This document shows, piece after piece, positions 10,441 to 22,953 of a stretch of 64,000 nucleotides of DNA. A program made the position numbers and the translations under genes. This stretch comes from Nemophila menziesii (lineage: Eukaryota > Streptophyta > Magnoliopsida > Boraginales > Hydrophyllaceae). Position 1 is the first letter of the stretch; each line of letters starts with the position of its first letter. The notes below the pieces were generated by a model. It ran no database searches. It had not been told where the DNA came from and saw nothing but the letters and a program-made list of their open reading frames with translations. The stretch spans positions 23,709,620-23,773,619 of the forward strand of contig JARWIR010000021.1 of NCBI GenBank assembly GCA_029959085.1, in the 5' to 3' direction.

Positions 10441-11040
10441 TTAGTAGGAGAGAATTATCAACTAAAAATTTGAAAAGATAGAAAAATATAGAAATTCGTT
10501 ATCATGTATCACAAATAAATAGTATAAAAAAATTATAAAAAAGTCCACATATAATCTAACTGTTGATAAATATAGAAGGAAATCAAAACATTTGTGACTA
10601 TTGATCTAATTTACATAGTCTTGGCCATTAATCAAATTAGATATAATAGCTAGAAAAAAAAAATAATCTAAAGGCAAAAAAATATGGAGGGAAATAGGAG
10701 ACTTGGGCCGTTGGCCCTTCTCCTATTTTATATAGATATGTGTATATATATATTATATTGGCTAAAATTATTTTAATGGTATAATAGGTACTGAAAAAAT
10801 AGATGTTTAATTTTATTAGTGGTGTTAAATATATTTAATGACTGTTCCTTAAAGCCCAACTTATTTTACCCCAGATATCAGACCCAATACACTATAATAT
10901 TTTTTAATTAAAAAATTATATAGTTCAAACCCAACCCAATAGAAAGAAAGAGAAGTATAATTAAACCATGTTACAACCCTATCTTTTCAAACCTATATAA
11001 TAGTAATGTTTAGCAACAAGCCGTCATTAGCTCATCTCTC
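10441..11040. promoter_or_regulatory. Promoter-like spacer between divergent gene relics
   Basis: Lies between the minus-strand exon block (10068-10440) and the plus-strand sub-repeat 0 relic whose first ATG is at 11053. It holds a hairpin at 10693-10727 containing GGCCCA/TGGGCC words (the plant 'site II' type), a further GCCCAA near 10855, and a TATA-like tatataatag at about 10993, some 60 bases before that ATG. A shared bidirectional promoter is an inference from layout and motifs only. Confidence 0.35.
10693..10727. other. GC hairpin in an AT-rich spacer, Unit 1
   Basis: Left arm AATAGGAGA-CTT-GGGCC, loop GTT, right arm GGCCC-T-TCTCCTATT, giving 14 base pairs with one asymmetric bulge. 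It is kept unchanged in Unit 2 (31043-31077) and Unit 3 (49510-49544). It could be a promoter element (TGGGCC words) or the sub-terminal hairpin of a Helitron-type end, although no CTRR terminus follows at the usual distance. Confidence 0.6.
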
Positions 11041-13490
11041 ATACAAAACTTCATGACTTTAGCAAAATTCATGGGCTGCGTTCTTGGTAACACTTTAACC
11101 TTTTTATTGAATTGAATAGTTTCTGTAAAATTTATTTTATTTTTCTAGTTTTACAAAATTAAAGTTTTATATTAACTATTGGGATTTCGTATGAATTGGG
11201 GTTTTCTAAGGTTTTTTATTTTTGAATTTGATTTTTTAATATGATTTGAATTAGTGATTTCTTTTTTTTGAAGGGTGAATATGAAATTTTTCTTTTAAAA
11301 AAAATTGAATTTTGTTTTGATTTATAAATGTTGAAAATTAGGAAATCTTAATATTTTTTATAAATCAAGTTTTAATTCATGTAACAGTAACTGAATAACA
11401 TAGAAATAAGATTTAATTTAACTTTTGAGTTCCCCATGTGTACTTGTGTAATTTTGTTTAACAAAACCATCTTAACATGATGAAAGATTTGATATATTCA
11501 TATTGGATTGGAATTTTTTTTTAAGAAATTAAAAATAAAATATTGATTATGTTTGGATCGTTTATATTAATGAAGATGTCAAAAATATATTCTTTGATGA
11601 GTTGATAATGGTAGTTTTTTGTATACTCTTTTATTAAATTAATTTTCATTTATAAGTATTTCGTTAATAATTTGTATTAAACACAACTAAATTTATAATT
11701 TATTCATGCATTTCTTGATACAGAAAAAAGATTGTTGATCATGACATTTCATCAAAGGAGAACATTAACGGTAAGTCTTCGATCTTAAATTGTGATAAAC
11801 TTGAATAGAGGGTGATAAGATTAAATTGCTGGTAAACTTGTATAGAGCATAATAAGATAAATATGTAATTGAATAATTTTTTTCTAAAGTATTTTTATGT
11901 AGTAATCTATAATTTTTAGGGTGGATTTAATCTTTAAATTCTTTCAACTAAAATCCTTATACTTTGACTTGATTTGTGGCTCCTATGAATAGATAGATAA
12001 ATTAGAATTTGTAAAGTATTATGTAAAACCTTTATTGAGGATTCCTTACTTTTTAAGTTGTTAAAAGTGTATAATATAACTTTCCACCTTATTTTATTTT
12101 AAATTTGATTACTAAAATTCATGGTCTTTGCAACTATATTTTAAAATCTAATATGTTAGGATTACTATATTTAATGTCTTGTTTCCCTTCACTTCCGTTA
12201 GCTATACTAAATATGAAACGTTAATAACTTTAATTAAAATTGAAGCTTAAATAATCTAATTATTGATTGCAAAACATCTTTCTTTCCCAAGCCTGAATAA
12301 ATTTTGTTCTTGGACGGAAAACCTAAATTTGTTTATATCATATAATTATTGGATTATGTTATAAGTTATAAATTTCACACTATATCCACTTTGGTGGTAG
12401 GAGTAATTTTTTTAATGCATTTACTTAATTTATTCATTTAATCTGTGGATTATGATTGATTATTAATAATTTGGTTATAACAAATGAATAAGGATCTGGA
12501 GGCTTTGATCAAGATGTTACAGCGGTGTAAGGTGGTGTTGTGAATGAGAAAGGACAACCCACTCCCAACATTCATATACCAAGTCAACCATTTCATCCTA
12601 CACCAACACATATTCTTCTTCCCAAGTACCAAACCACAAATTTCACTCCATAACAAACATATAATAAACCTTATCCCCTACATCAAACTTCTATAAAAAG
12701 AACCTGTAATAGATTACAGTTTATATTGAACAAAAAATTAAAATGTCTAAATGATATAAACTCCCTGTAAGTCTTTTACTCTAGGCTAATTTTAAATATT
12801 TTGTCATTTTTAAATGTATATGGTTTCTCATTCCCATTTTATTTATTTTCAAAAAAATTAACATGAACCCTATAATTTTCTAATAAACGTTTCTCTCCAA
12901 TCTCATTCACAACACCACCTGAATGAATAAGGGACAGATCCCTGTGAAGAGACAAGTAAAGAAGGAGGAGATGAGTTGAGGTTGATTCTCATGTAGGTGT
13001 TGAAGAAGAAGGAGATACAAGAGAAAGTTTGTGTTAAATCCAAATCAATCTAAAGAATAAAATAGAACAAGAAGAACATGTATCTACTGAGTAGAAAAAG
13101 GAGAAATTGAGAAGATCTCAGGTGGATAACCACATTACTCACCAGAATATATAGTGGAATATATTTGCATCAAACATGAGATATTCTTGCAATACAAGCA
13201 AGCATGGAGTGAAAAGGGGAAAAATTTGACTTCTCTCCATGATGTTTTTTTTTATTACTTCACACATTAATAAGATTGTTGCTCATGTCAATTCAACAAA
13301 GGGATCAATTCATGTAGTTTACTCCTTAGTTATAACTATTAGATCTCAAGTTGTTTATAGGCTTGAAAAATTATATTATATTAGATTTTTTATACTTTTT
13401 ATCTCTTCTATTCATATGTTGTTAAATATCATTAGAATGAAGTGTACAATGGAACTTCTGACCTCACTTCATTGATTGTGTTCTGTGATA
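11040..13490 (+). pseudogene. Sub-repeat 0: diverged relic of the sub-repeat gene, Unit 1
   Basis: Gene-like stretch with two plausible exons. Exon 1 starts at ATG 11053 (MTLAKFMGCVL) and ends at donor g/gtaac (11086). Exon 2 (11724-11770) lies between acceptor gatacag and donor g/gtaagt. Spliced in phase, they read on into EKRLLIMTFHQRRTLT, which aligns with SMVITFQQRNTDNYL encoded by exon 2 of sub-repeats A-D. Later parts are poorly conserved: a short frame at 12484 runs into the 391-bp inverted-repeat element, and a Lys/Glu-rich stretch near 12920-13240 is broken by stops. The frame at 13239-13475 is low-complexity. The parent gene is not recognised. Copies: 31388-33835 and 49855-52310. 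Confidence 0.5.
12530..12920. mobile_element. 391-bp element with perfect 20-bp terminal inverted repeats, Unit 1
   Basis: The left terminus AGGTGGTGTTGTGAATGAGA (12530-12549) is the exact reverse complement of 12901-12920. The interior has no transposase. Part of the plus strand reads as a Pro/Thr-rich stretch (NEKGQPTPNIHIPSQ), probably by chance. No clear target-site duplication abuts the termini. A similar phrase aatgaataagg lies 46 bp left of the left end and just right of the right end. Present in all units, so it predates amplification. Confidence 0.65.
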
Positions 13491-14209
13491 CCAGTTCAAC
13501 ATCTAGCTTATAATTATCAACTCATTATAATACTTATGAATATCGTAATCGAGGAGAATCATGTATTTTACCTTAAAACTTCCCATATTTTTTAAATTTT
13601 TATGTACTACACATGTAATAATATTAGCTATTAGGGCCATGAATCTATTAATGAACATTTTAAGCAACATGACTCGATAGAATAAGATTGTCTTTTAAAA
13701 AACTTCTAAAATAAAGTACCATTTAGGAGTACCATTAGAGATTTGGGAGATATTCATTACCAATAAACAATTAAGTATTTATTATAAATCATCAAAGAGT
13801 AACTTAATACTAAAATAACTTTTTTATATATATCCAGCTAAAAGTTAAAAATTGAATTCGTGATTGGACCACCTACTTGCCACATCATGGGTGCTGTTTA
13901 GGTGATGTATTTTTGGGTGATACCCAGCATTACTCAAAATTATTATATGATTTTGAGGTTTTATTACATAGATATGATTCTTTTATCAGTTTTCTCTTCT
14001 GAAAATACAAAACAGAGATAGAAAAAGAGGTCTTCATGGTCTCTTAGTTAGAATTTGATTCTTAAAGTTAGTCAATTCGATTACCACCTTAATGTATGTA
14101 ATAGATATTTTCTTTTAAATTTTTAAACTGCAACTAGTTTTGTCTTTTAAGATTGAATTTCTAATTTTCATCTGTATTATATTTACATATAATTATGATT
14201 GCAATCTTT
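13491..14209. other. AT-rich spacer between sub-repeats 0 and A
   Basis: No coding sequence recognised. A locally distinctive part at about 13860-13935 (ccacatcatgggtgctg, then gggtgatacccagcatt) looks like a transposon edge, but I found no matching partner terminus. Equivalent stretches are 33836-34559 and 52311-53029. Confidence 0.4.
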
Positions 14210-17200
14210 AGTGGTGTATATTATCTCTTATATAAAACACGAAAAAACAACTGTATAAAAACTTATATGGTAGTGTATATATTAAATAAAATGTTTTAAA
14301 ACAACTAAATTGAGCCAAAACTCAAGCCCCATGCCACTATCAAGATCTGCTTCATGGATAATGCAGAATAAAAAAACAAAAAATATATCTTCATCAGTTT
14401 TTCAAATGGATTCTAGGTAAAGTTTTTAACATTTTTATAGATTATTTGTTTTTAGTTGTAATCTAATTTTCTATGAACCAAAAAGTGTAAATAAGATTGA
14501 GAAATTAATCGAACTCTTTATTATGTTAAGGATCCGATTATATAATCTAAATATTGTAGATTTCTTGTTTGTTGATTTGTTTATGTTAAAATCTCTACAA
14601 ATTTGTTACTTATTGTTGTTTTTATGACAATTTTATAATTTATCTATTAAATTAACGTCTTTGTTGATGATTTTTCTATGAAAAATGGTACTCATCACAA
14701 TAAAATATAGTATAATTTTATTAATTTTAAGTATTTTGTTCACAAATTTAAGATTCGATGGTCATAACATTTCAACAAAGGAACACTGATAATTATTTTG
14801 GTTAGTCTTTCCTTTTTCAATAGTTACATAATATAAGTATATGAATTGTATGATATTATTCTTTCTATAATTTCAACAAGAAATATATAAGTCATTGCAA
14901 TATGAATGTGAAAAAATATGCATTGCATTCTTTATTGGTTTTTAATTTTGTTTCTTAAAGTGTTAAACATCAACTTTATATTTTTTAAGATTTATACTTT
15001 AAACTATTTCTAAAAATTACTTTCATATTTTAAAAATTTCATATATAAATGACCCTTTTAAGTCAAGAAGATAAGCTTCACTTGTCTCTAACGGAGTAGC
15101 TAATATTCCCTTGACAACAAATATACTATTTTTGGGGGGATAGATTAGCAATGTTAATATGTAAGGAAAAATAAAGGAGTTTCATCTATATTTGAATATA
15201 CGGGTGTGTATTTATACTTATGTGTGTATGAATTAACTTGTGTATAAGATACAATTATTTATGTAACCTTTAGAGTTGTAACCTTAAATTACTATTCCCA
15301 AATTGAATAATATGAGGACAGTTGAGTAACTGATAAAAAAATTGTGTTGTGGGCTTACTACACAATATATTGGGATTAATCATTCTGTGTGATAGTATAT
15401 AAGGGGCCATGTAGATATTCTCTTAAGCCTTATTATGATCTTACAAGCCTCTTTTGTAAATTACACCATTGGTCGTTAAATTATGCTCCTATTTCTTAAA
15501 GTAGCATATATATAAACTCTTGTTATTCCAAATATATCAAATATACCCTTGTGGAGGGGTACATTTGCTCGTTATATTGTGACACATGTACATTTATGAT
15601 TTAACAATATACGTGAGTGTTTTGGTCTTTGCATAACTCATGGATGATTTGTAAAATTAACTCGATCACTTAATATATTGCATCACACTATTTGTATGTG
15701 TGTAACATGTGCTCATTGACTACTTTACACTACATATGGTATATTTGTATCCTATTCTCAGTGCCTCACTCGTTAAACTCATACTTTCTGAGCATTTATA
15801 GGTACTTCCACTTATACTTAATCTGATTTTAAATATATTTTAATTTCAAATATTTGTGCACTATACTTTATATTTTAATACATTGTGCATAATTTAAAAA
15901 TAGTTGCACTATAGATCGGATAATTATGTCCTTGTAAGTTGTAGTTTTATGTATTTTTTGATTAACTAACATTTTCATTATACAAACTAACGATCGTTTA
16001 GTGTTATTGATCGAAAAAAGACATGATACATCTAGAGCATTGTTTTCTGTATAAATTGTTTTTGTTCACGATTAAACTGGCTTTCCAAATTATATAACAG
16101 TGTTGACATGGCGAATCTGGATACCCTTTGTGAGAGGTTTGGTTCCATAATAGGGCCAGAGTATAATCAGACCCAAAATAAAGCTAGAAAAACTTCAACT
16201 TCATATAGATGTGTAATGAGTATGATGCAATATAGTATAATACTTGAGCACCTCTTTCATTCAACTCAACAAGGCCCACCAAACCAGTCATAATCAATTC
16301 TAAAGACTTTCCAAGCTTTAAGAGATTTTATGAACAAGATAAAGACCATGATATTGCTCATTTTATCTTTCAATTGCTAGGAAATGAAGGATTTAGTCTT
16401 GATTTGGAGACTATTCAAGAAGTTATAATTTTACTACTTTTATAGTCTCATTTAACTTGATTTTTATGTGTGTAATCTAATTTTGTTACATATTTGCAGA
16501 TCAATGTGGAACTGATTCAAAAATATTAAGTAGAAAGTATTTTATTGTCATTCTTTTTCTAATTTAATGAGTTAAAGATTTGTTTAAGTAACACTTTCTT
16601 CTTATTTTTTCTTTTCTTGCAGAGCATGGAAACATTAATGGATATATATCGGAACTATTTTATACCATTCAATAAAGTAAATTCCTAACTATTTATTTAG
16701 CTTCACCAAACAAAATAAATCAAAAAACAATTTTAAAACTCATCCCTAACCTTTGAGAAAACCTATAGAGAAGAAGAATCAGAAAACAAATCAAAGAATC
16801 GGGAATTCTGAGAGATGTGATATTAATAATTAATCTATTGTTATTATTATTAATTATTATTAAGTTCTATGTTATACTTTTTTTAGTAGTACCTCAAGAG
16901 GAAAAATAATAGCAAAGGAAGTAATATGGTAATTTGTTTTCTTTCTTCTTATACATTTACTTATATTTTTATTTGTTGGAATGGTAGCTACCATAATGAA
17001 CTAGTCGTCTTGTAGTACTAGTATTGGTAATTGACTATGCAGCTTAAACTCTAATCTTTCCATGGTGTCCTATATGATAAACAACCACCAAACATGTCAT
17101 TTCCCTATATGCTCAACCCATTTATATAGTTTCTTGTTTTTAAAATATTTATATGTCTTATTGATAACATAGCTTGTAGCATAATTTTTTGAGTTAATTT

Positions 17201-17230
17201 CATTGAAGGTACATATCTTCCTAGGTAATA
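14210..17230 (+). pseudogene. Sub-repeat A, Unit 1
   Basis: First of four related degenerate gene copies. Exon-1 relic at 14354 (MDNAE then a stop) ends at a tctag/gtaaag donor. Exon-2 relic near 14753-14800 (tggtcataacatttcaacaaagg). Exon-3 relic from 16108 (MANLDTLCERFGSIIGPEYNQ, frame open to 16293), then ENEGFSLDLETIQE-type sequence in another frame. Then acceptor-flanked blocks atcaatgtggaactgattc (about 16500) and agcatggaaacattaatgg (about 16622). The last block (KRARKKCIHCG type) is missing: about 231 bp present in Units 2 and 3 is deleted after 16925, at a taat microhomology. The protein family is not recognised. Confidence 0.6.
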
Positions 17231-17349
17231 TTACTACACGTCCCTATATATTTTGAGCTAATTGCATTACATGTTTCTATATTCTTATTTAATTTCATAC
17301 ATGTTTTTATATTCAAAGTAAATTTTACTACATAGGCATATATTTAGTA
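17231..17349. repeat. Linker of 'cctatattttgagctaattgcat' phrases
   Basis: Short diverged tandem phrases (ccctatatattttgagctaattgcattacatg, in variants), the same type as at 19870-19990 and 22950-23120. Here the linker is short and joins directly to sub-repeat B, which lacks its first exon. Confidence 0.55.
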
Positions 17350-19865
17350 TAATTTATTCACAAATATATGATCGATGGTCATAACATTTCATAAAAGGAA
17401 CACTTATAATTATTTTGGCAAGTGTTTCCTTTTTAATAATTATATAATATAAGTATATGAAATATATGATATAATCCTTTCTATAATCCCCACATAAAAT
17501 ATACAAGTCATAGCATTATGAATGTGAAATAATATGCATTTTGTTCTTTATTAGTTTTTAATTTTGTTTCTTCAAGTGTTAAACATAAACTTTATATTTT
17601 TTGTGATTTATACTTTAAACTAATTCTTAAAATTAATTTTAGATTTTGAATTTTTCATTCATAAATGACCCTATTAAGTTAATAAGATAAGTTGCACTTG
17701 TCTCTAGTAGCAAATATTCTTTTGTTAGCAAGCATACTATTGTGGAGGTTAGATTCGCAATGTGAGGACATTTGAGTAATTAATAAATTTGTGTCAGTAT
17801 ATAAGGGCCTATGTAGATATTCTCCTAAGCCTTATTATCTGCTCTCATAAGACTCTTTTGATAATCACACCATTGGTCGTTGAATTATGCAACTGTTTCT
17901 TAAAGTAGCATATATATAAACTCTTGTTATTTCAAAAATATTAAAATATACCATTGTGGAGGGGTACTTTTTTTCATTATATTGTAAAACATGTACATTT
18001 ATGACTTAATAATATACGTGTGTGTTTTGGGGTTTCCATAAATCATGGATTATTTGTTCAATTGACTTTATGTATTGCACCATACTATTTGTATTTCTGT
18101 AACACATGTACATTTAATACTTTACAATAAAAAGGGTATATTTGTCTATTTTACAACACTCCGATACATATACCCTAGCTTCTTTTTTAATCTCATCTTA
18201 TTCTCAGCGCCTCACACATTAGAGTCATAATTTATAAGCATTTAAAGGTATTTTTACTTATACTTAATATTCTTTTAAATATATTTTAATTTCAAAGATT
18301 TGTGCACTATACTTTCTATTTTTAATATATTGTGCATAATTTAAAAATCTTTGCACTATAGATCGGATAATCCGTGTAACTTGTAATTTTTTTTTGTATT
18401 TTTTGCATAATTAACATTTTCTATATACAAATAACGAACATTTAGTGTTACCGACCGAAATGAGAAATGTTACATCTTCTATATTGTATAGTATTTTTTC
18501 TGGATTAATTTCTTTTGTTCAGGATTAAAATGTCTTTTGGAGGATATACAATGGTGACATGGCGAATTTGGATACCCTTTGTAAGCGGTTTGGTTCTGTA
18601 ATAGGGCTGCACAAGCCCACAATCAAGCTAGAAAAACTTCAACATCATCTGGTAGTGTAATGAGTATGAATAGAACAGAGTATAATACTCGAGCACCTCC
18701 TATATTCAACTCAGGTGGGCCACCAAACCATTCATAATCAATTCTACATATATTCCAATCTTCAAAAAAGAGTTCATGAACAAGATAAATACCATTATCT
18801 TGCTCATTTTATCTTTCAATGGATAGAAAATGAAGGATTTAATCTCGATTTGGAGACTATTCAACAAGTTATTGGAAATTTTACTATTTTTAGTCTCGTT
18901 TAGCTTGATTTTGTGTGTATGATATTATCTTGTTGAATATTTGCGGACAATGTGGAACTGATTCAAAAAGGTAAAGTAAAAAGTATTTTATTTCCATTCG
19001 TTTTTCTTAATTTAATGAGTTAAAGATTTGTTTAAGTAACATTTTAATGTTGTTTTTCCTTTTTTGCAGAGCATGGAAACATTAATGGATATATCTTGAG
19101 CGGTTTTCTACCTTCCAAGAACGTAAATTCTTAATCGTTATTTAGCATCAAAAAATAAAATAAATCAAAAACCAAGTTCAAAACTCATATTTTTCTTTTG
19201 AAACAACCTATAGAGAAGAAAAATTTAAAAATAGATTGAAGAATCCAAAATTTTGAGAGTTGTGATATTATTAATTAATCTATTATTATTAGTTATTAAT
19301 TTTTCTTTTATAATTTTTTCAGTAGCAGCTCAAGAGAAAAATTAACAACAAAGAAAGTAATGGAAGCAGTTTTCGTATAAGAAACGTTTCCAATAGAGCT
19401 AGTAAGAATAGCATTCCCCAAAATATCTTTTTATATATGTATATTTTATATGAATATTTAATATGTATATACTTTAGTGTTGTTAAGGGTCAACTACATA
19501 TGTGTTAAAACGCTTAAAATAATTTTTTGTTTTGTTTTGAATATTAACTGTTAATAATATGATAATTTGTTTTCTTTCTTCTCATGCTTTTACATATATT
19601 TTTCTTTTGTTGAAATGGTAGCCACCATAATGAACTGGTTGTCTTGTAGTACTAGTACTAACGATAGCCTATGCAGCTTAAACTCTAATCTTCCCATGGT
19701 GTCCTAGATTATAAACACCCACTAAATATGTTATTTTACTATATGTTCAGCCCATTTAAATAGTTTCTTGTTTTTAAAATATTTATATGTTTGTTGATGA
19801 CATGGCTTGTAGCATAATTTATTTGAGTTAATTTCACTGAAGGTCCATATCTTTTTAGGTAATTT
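17350..19865 (+). pseudogene. Sub-repeat B, Unit 1 (first exon missing)
   Basis: Starts just before the exon-2 relic (gatcgatggtcataacatttc at about 17370), so exon 1 and intron 1 are absent. Its donor is mutated to ggcaag. Exon 3 starts near 18559 (MANLDTLCKRFGSVIG) and shifts frame; the following frame 18715-18903 gives VHEQDKYHYLAHFIFQWIEN and LDLETIQQVIGNF. Later blocks are at about 18950 and 19072 (agcatggaaacattaatgg). The last exon block is at about 19323-19430 and has lost the CIHCG part. Stops and frameshifts throughout. The tail (tggtgtcctagattataaac ... aggtaat) matches those of A and C. Confidence 0.6.
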
Positions 19866-20348
19866 TACTACACGTCCCTATATATTTTGAGCTAATTGCA
19901 TTACATGTCTCTATAATCTTAATTAATTGCATACATGTCCTTATATTCAAATTCAATAGCCCTACATTGCATATATTCAGAGTAAATTGCATAGGTCCAA
20001 TCTTTTTGAGTTAATTGAAGTATGTAGTATATGTCTTTATATTGTTAGGTAGTTTTAGTAAACGTACCAATAATTTGAGTTATTTTTACTATAGGCCACT
20101 AAATTTTTTAGTTGACCACATTATATGAGACTAATTTTAAAAAATAGAAAATATAAACAAATAACAATCAATATACACTAAACCTCCAAAATGAAAAAAA
20201 ATATAAAAAGGGCCAAATGAAGATTCAAAAAACTTAGGGACATATGAGATTTTTTTGGTATATATTATTATTCTTTTAGGGGTCAAAATATATTTTCTAG
20301 AAACCAAAGGAATCATATGCCACCGTGGTAATCTAATAAACTCATCAT
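19866..20348. repeat. Linker between sub-repeats B and C
   Basis: Diverged 'tccctatat ... gagttaattgcat' phrases, followed by a block (about 20190-20290; aaacctccaaaatg ... cttagggacatatgag) that recurs before sub-repeat D at about 23228-23320. No coding sequence. Confidence 0.55.
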
Positions 20349-22953
20349 ATATGGCGATGTATATATTAAATAAAAATATTTAACACCAACTAAATTAAGC
20401 CAAAACATAAGCCCTAGGCCACAATCAAGATCTCCTTCATGGATGATGCAGAAGAAAAAAACAAATTAAATATATCTTCTTCAGTTTTTAAAATGGATTT
20501 TAGGTAAATTTTTTAATAGTTTTTTTAATTTTTTTTAGTTGTGATCTATTTTTCTATGAACCAAAAAATATAAATACTATTGAGAAATTAATCGAAAGTT
20601 TTTATTATATTAAATATCTAATTATATAATTTAAATATTATAGATTTATAGTATGTTGATTTGTTTATGTTAAAAAATCTCAATATTTGTTACTTTTTGT
20701 AGTTCTTATGACAATATTCTATTTATCTACTAAATTGAAATCTTGGTTGATAATTTTTTTTATGAGAATTGGTACTCATCACAATAAAATGTAGTATGAT
20801 TTTATTAATTTTTAGTATTTTATTCACATATATAAGATCGATGGTCATAACATTTCAACAAAGGAACACTGATAATTATCTTAGTAAGTCTTTCCTTATA
20901 TAATATAAGTATGTGAAATATATGATATTATTTTTTCTATACTTCTCACAAAAAATATTTAAGTCATTGTAATATGAATGTGAAAAAATATGCATTTCCT
21001 TCTTTATTTGTTTTTAATTTTGTTTATTCAAGTGTTAAACATTAATTTTATATTTTTTTAAAATTTATACTTTAAACTAATTCTTAGAATTACTTTTAGA
21101 TTTTGAAAATTTCATATATAAATGACCCTTTTAAGTCAAGAAGATAAGATGGACTTGTCTTTAAAGGAGTAACAAATATTACCTTGTTCGCAAATATATA
21201 ATTGCTAAGGTGTAGATTTGCAATGTGATGAAATTTGAGTAATTGATAAATTTATGTTGTGTGCTTGATAAATAATATATTGGGCTTACTATTATGTGTG
21301 ACAGCATATAAGGGGTCCACGTAGATATTCTCCTAAGCCTTATTATCTTCTCTCACAAGCATCTTTTTGAAATTACACCATTGGTCGTTGAATCATGCAC
21401 CTGTTTCTTAAAGTATCATATATATAAACTCATGTTATTCCAAAAAAATCAAATAAACCTTGTGGAGGAATACATTTGCTTGTTATGTTGTAAAACATGT
21501 ACATTTATGACTTAAAAATATATGTGGGAGTTTTGGCCTTTCCATAACTTATGTATTTGTTGTGAAATTAACTCGACCCCTATATGTATTACACCACACT
21601 ACTTGTATTTGTGTAGCTCGTGTACATTAAATACTTTACAACACAAATGGTATATTTGTCCTTTTTCATTACACTCCGATACATATAACCTGAATTCTTT
21701 ATTCATCTCATCATATTCTCAGCGCCTCACTCATTAGTCTAATACTTTATCAGCATTAAAGGTACTTTTAGTTATACTTAATCAGTTTTATATGTATTTT
21801 AGTTTCAAAGATTTGTGCACTATAATTTCTATTTTTAATACATTGTGCATAATTTAAAAATTGTTGCACTATACATTGGATATTTATATTTATGTAAATT
21901 GTAGATTTTATGTATTTTTTGTTTAATTAAAATTTTCTATGTACAACTTACTTGTTAAAATAAGACATGTTACATCTTCAATATCTTGTAGGATTTTTTC
22001 TAGATGACATAGCAAATCTAGATACCTTTTAAGAGAGGTTTGGTTCGCACGGGCCTATAATAAAGCTAGAAAAGTGTAATGAGTATGATTAGAACATAGT
22101 ATAATACTCGAGCACCTTCTTCATTCAACTCAAGTGGTGTGATATTATTGATTAATCCATTATTATTATTAATATATCCATTTTTAGCATCGAAGAATAA
22201 AATAAATCAAAAAATAATTTTAAAACTCAACTTTTACTTATGAAACAACATATAGAGAAGAAAAATTTGAAAACAGATCGAAGAATCGAGAAATCTGAGA
22301 GGTGTGATATTATTAATTAATCCATTATTATTAATTATTAATTATTAATTTCTATTTTATACTTTTTTCAGTAGCACCTCAACAGGAAAATTAACAACAA
22401 AGGATGTAATGGAAGCACTTTTCATGTAAAAACCTTTCCCAAAAGAGCTCGAAAGAAGTGCATACATTGTGGGTTCCACAGACTCTCCTTACATAGTTGT
22501 GGGTCACCCAAAAAATACTTTTATGTATGTATATTTTATATGTATATTTAATATGTATATACATTTAGTGTTGTTGAGAGTCAACTACATAGGTGTGAAA
22601 ACGCTTCAAATAATTTTTTGTTTTGTTTTGAATGATAACTGTTTATAATATGGTAATTTGTTTTATTCTTCTCATGCTTTTACATATATATTTCTTTGTG
22701 TAAATGGTAGCAACCACAATGAAATGGTCGTCTTGTAGTACTAGTATTGGTAATAACCTATGCAACTTAAACTCTAATCTTCCCATGGTGTCCTAGATGA
22801 TAAACACGCACCAAATATGTTATTTTCCTATATGTTCAACACATTTATATAATTTCTTGTTTTTGAAATATTTGTATATAATCTTGATAACATAGCTTTT
22901 AGCATAATTTATTTGACTTAATTTCATTGAAGATCCATATCTTTCCAGGTAAT
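20349..22953 (+). pseudogene. Sub-repeat C, Unit 1 (internally deleted exon 3)
   Basis: Exon 1 at 20439 is open: MDDAEEKNKLNISSSVFKMD, then FR and a gtaaat donor. Exon 2 from about 20839 (after acceptor ataag) continues in phase as SMVITFQQRNTDNYL. Exon 3 is cut: about 22004-22135 jumps from caactcaagtgg straight to the intron phrase gtgatattattgattaatcc, removing the LDLETIQQ block and the two small exons. The last exon block (about 22370-22520) is the best preserved one in Unit 1: FPKRARKKCIHCG followed by HRLSLHSCG, a basic stretch plus a Cys/His cluster resembling a small zinc-binding motif. The frame 21522-21737 is an intron artefact. Confidence 0.6.

Noticed and set aside
10693..10727. 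Helitron 3' end (hairpin plus CTRR)
   Set aside because: The hairpin is suitable, but no CTRR with a following T lies at the usual 10-12 bases. Its position 15 kb from the RepHel relic and its orientation do not support it.
11053..11086. N-myristoylated kinase first exon (MGCVL)
   Set aside because: Only a few residues match such proteins, and the continuing spliced frame does not resemble a kinase.
12450..12656. Minus-strand 68-codon frame, also at 32802
   Set aside because: It crosses the left terminus of the inverted-repeat element; the Unit 3 copy is shifted by a small deletion. No family recognised.
13860..13935. Terminus of another miniature transposon (gggtgctg ... gggtgatacccagcatt)
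   Set aside because: No matching inverted terminus or target-site duplication could be found nearby.
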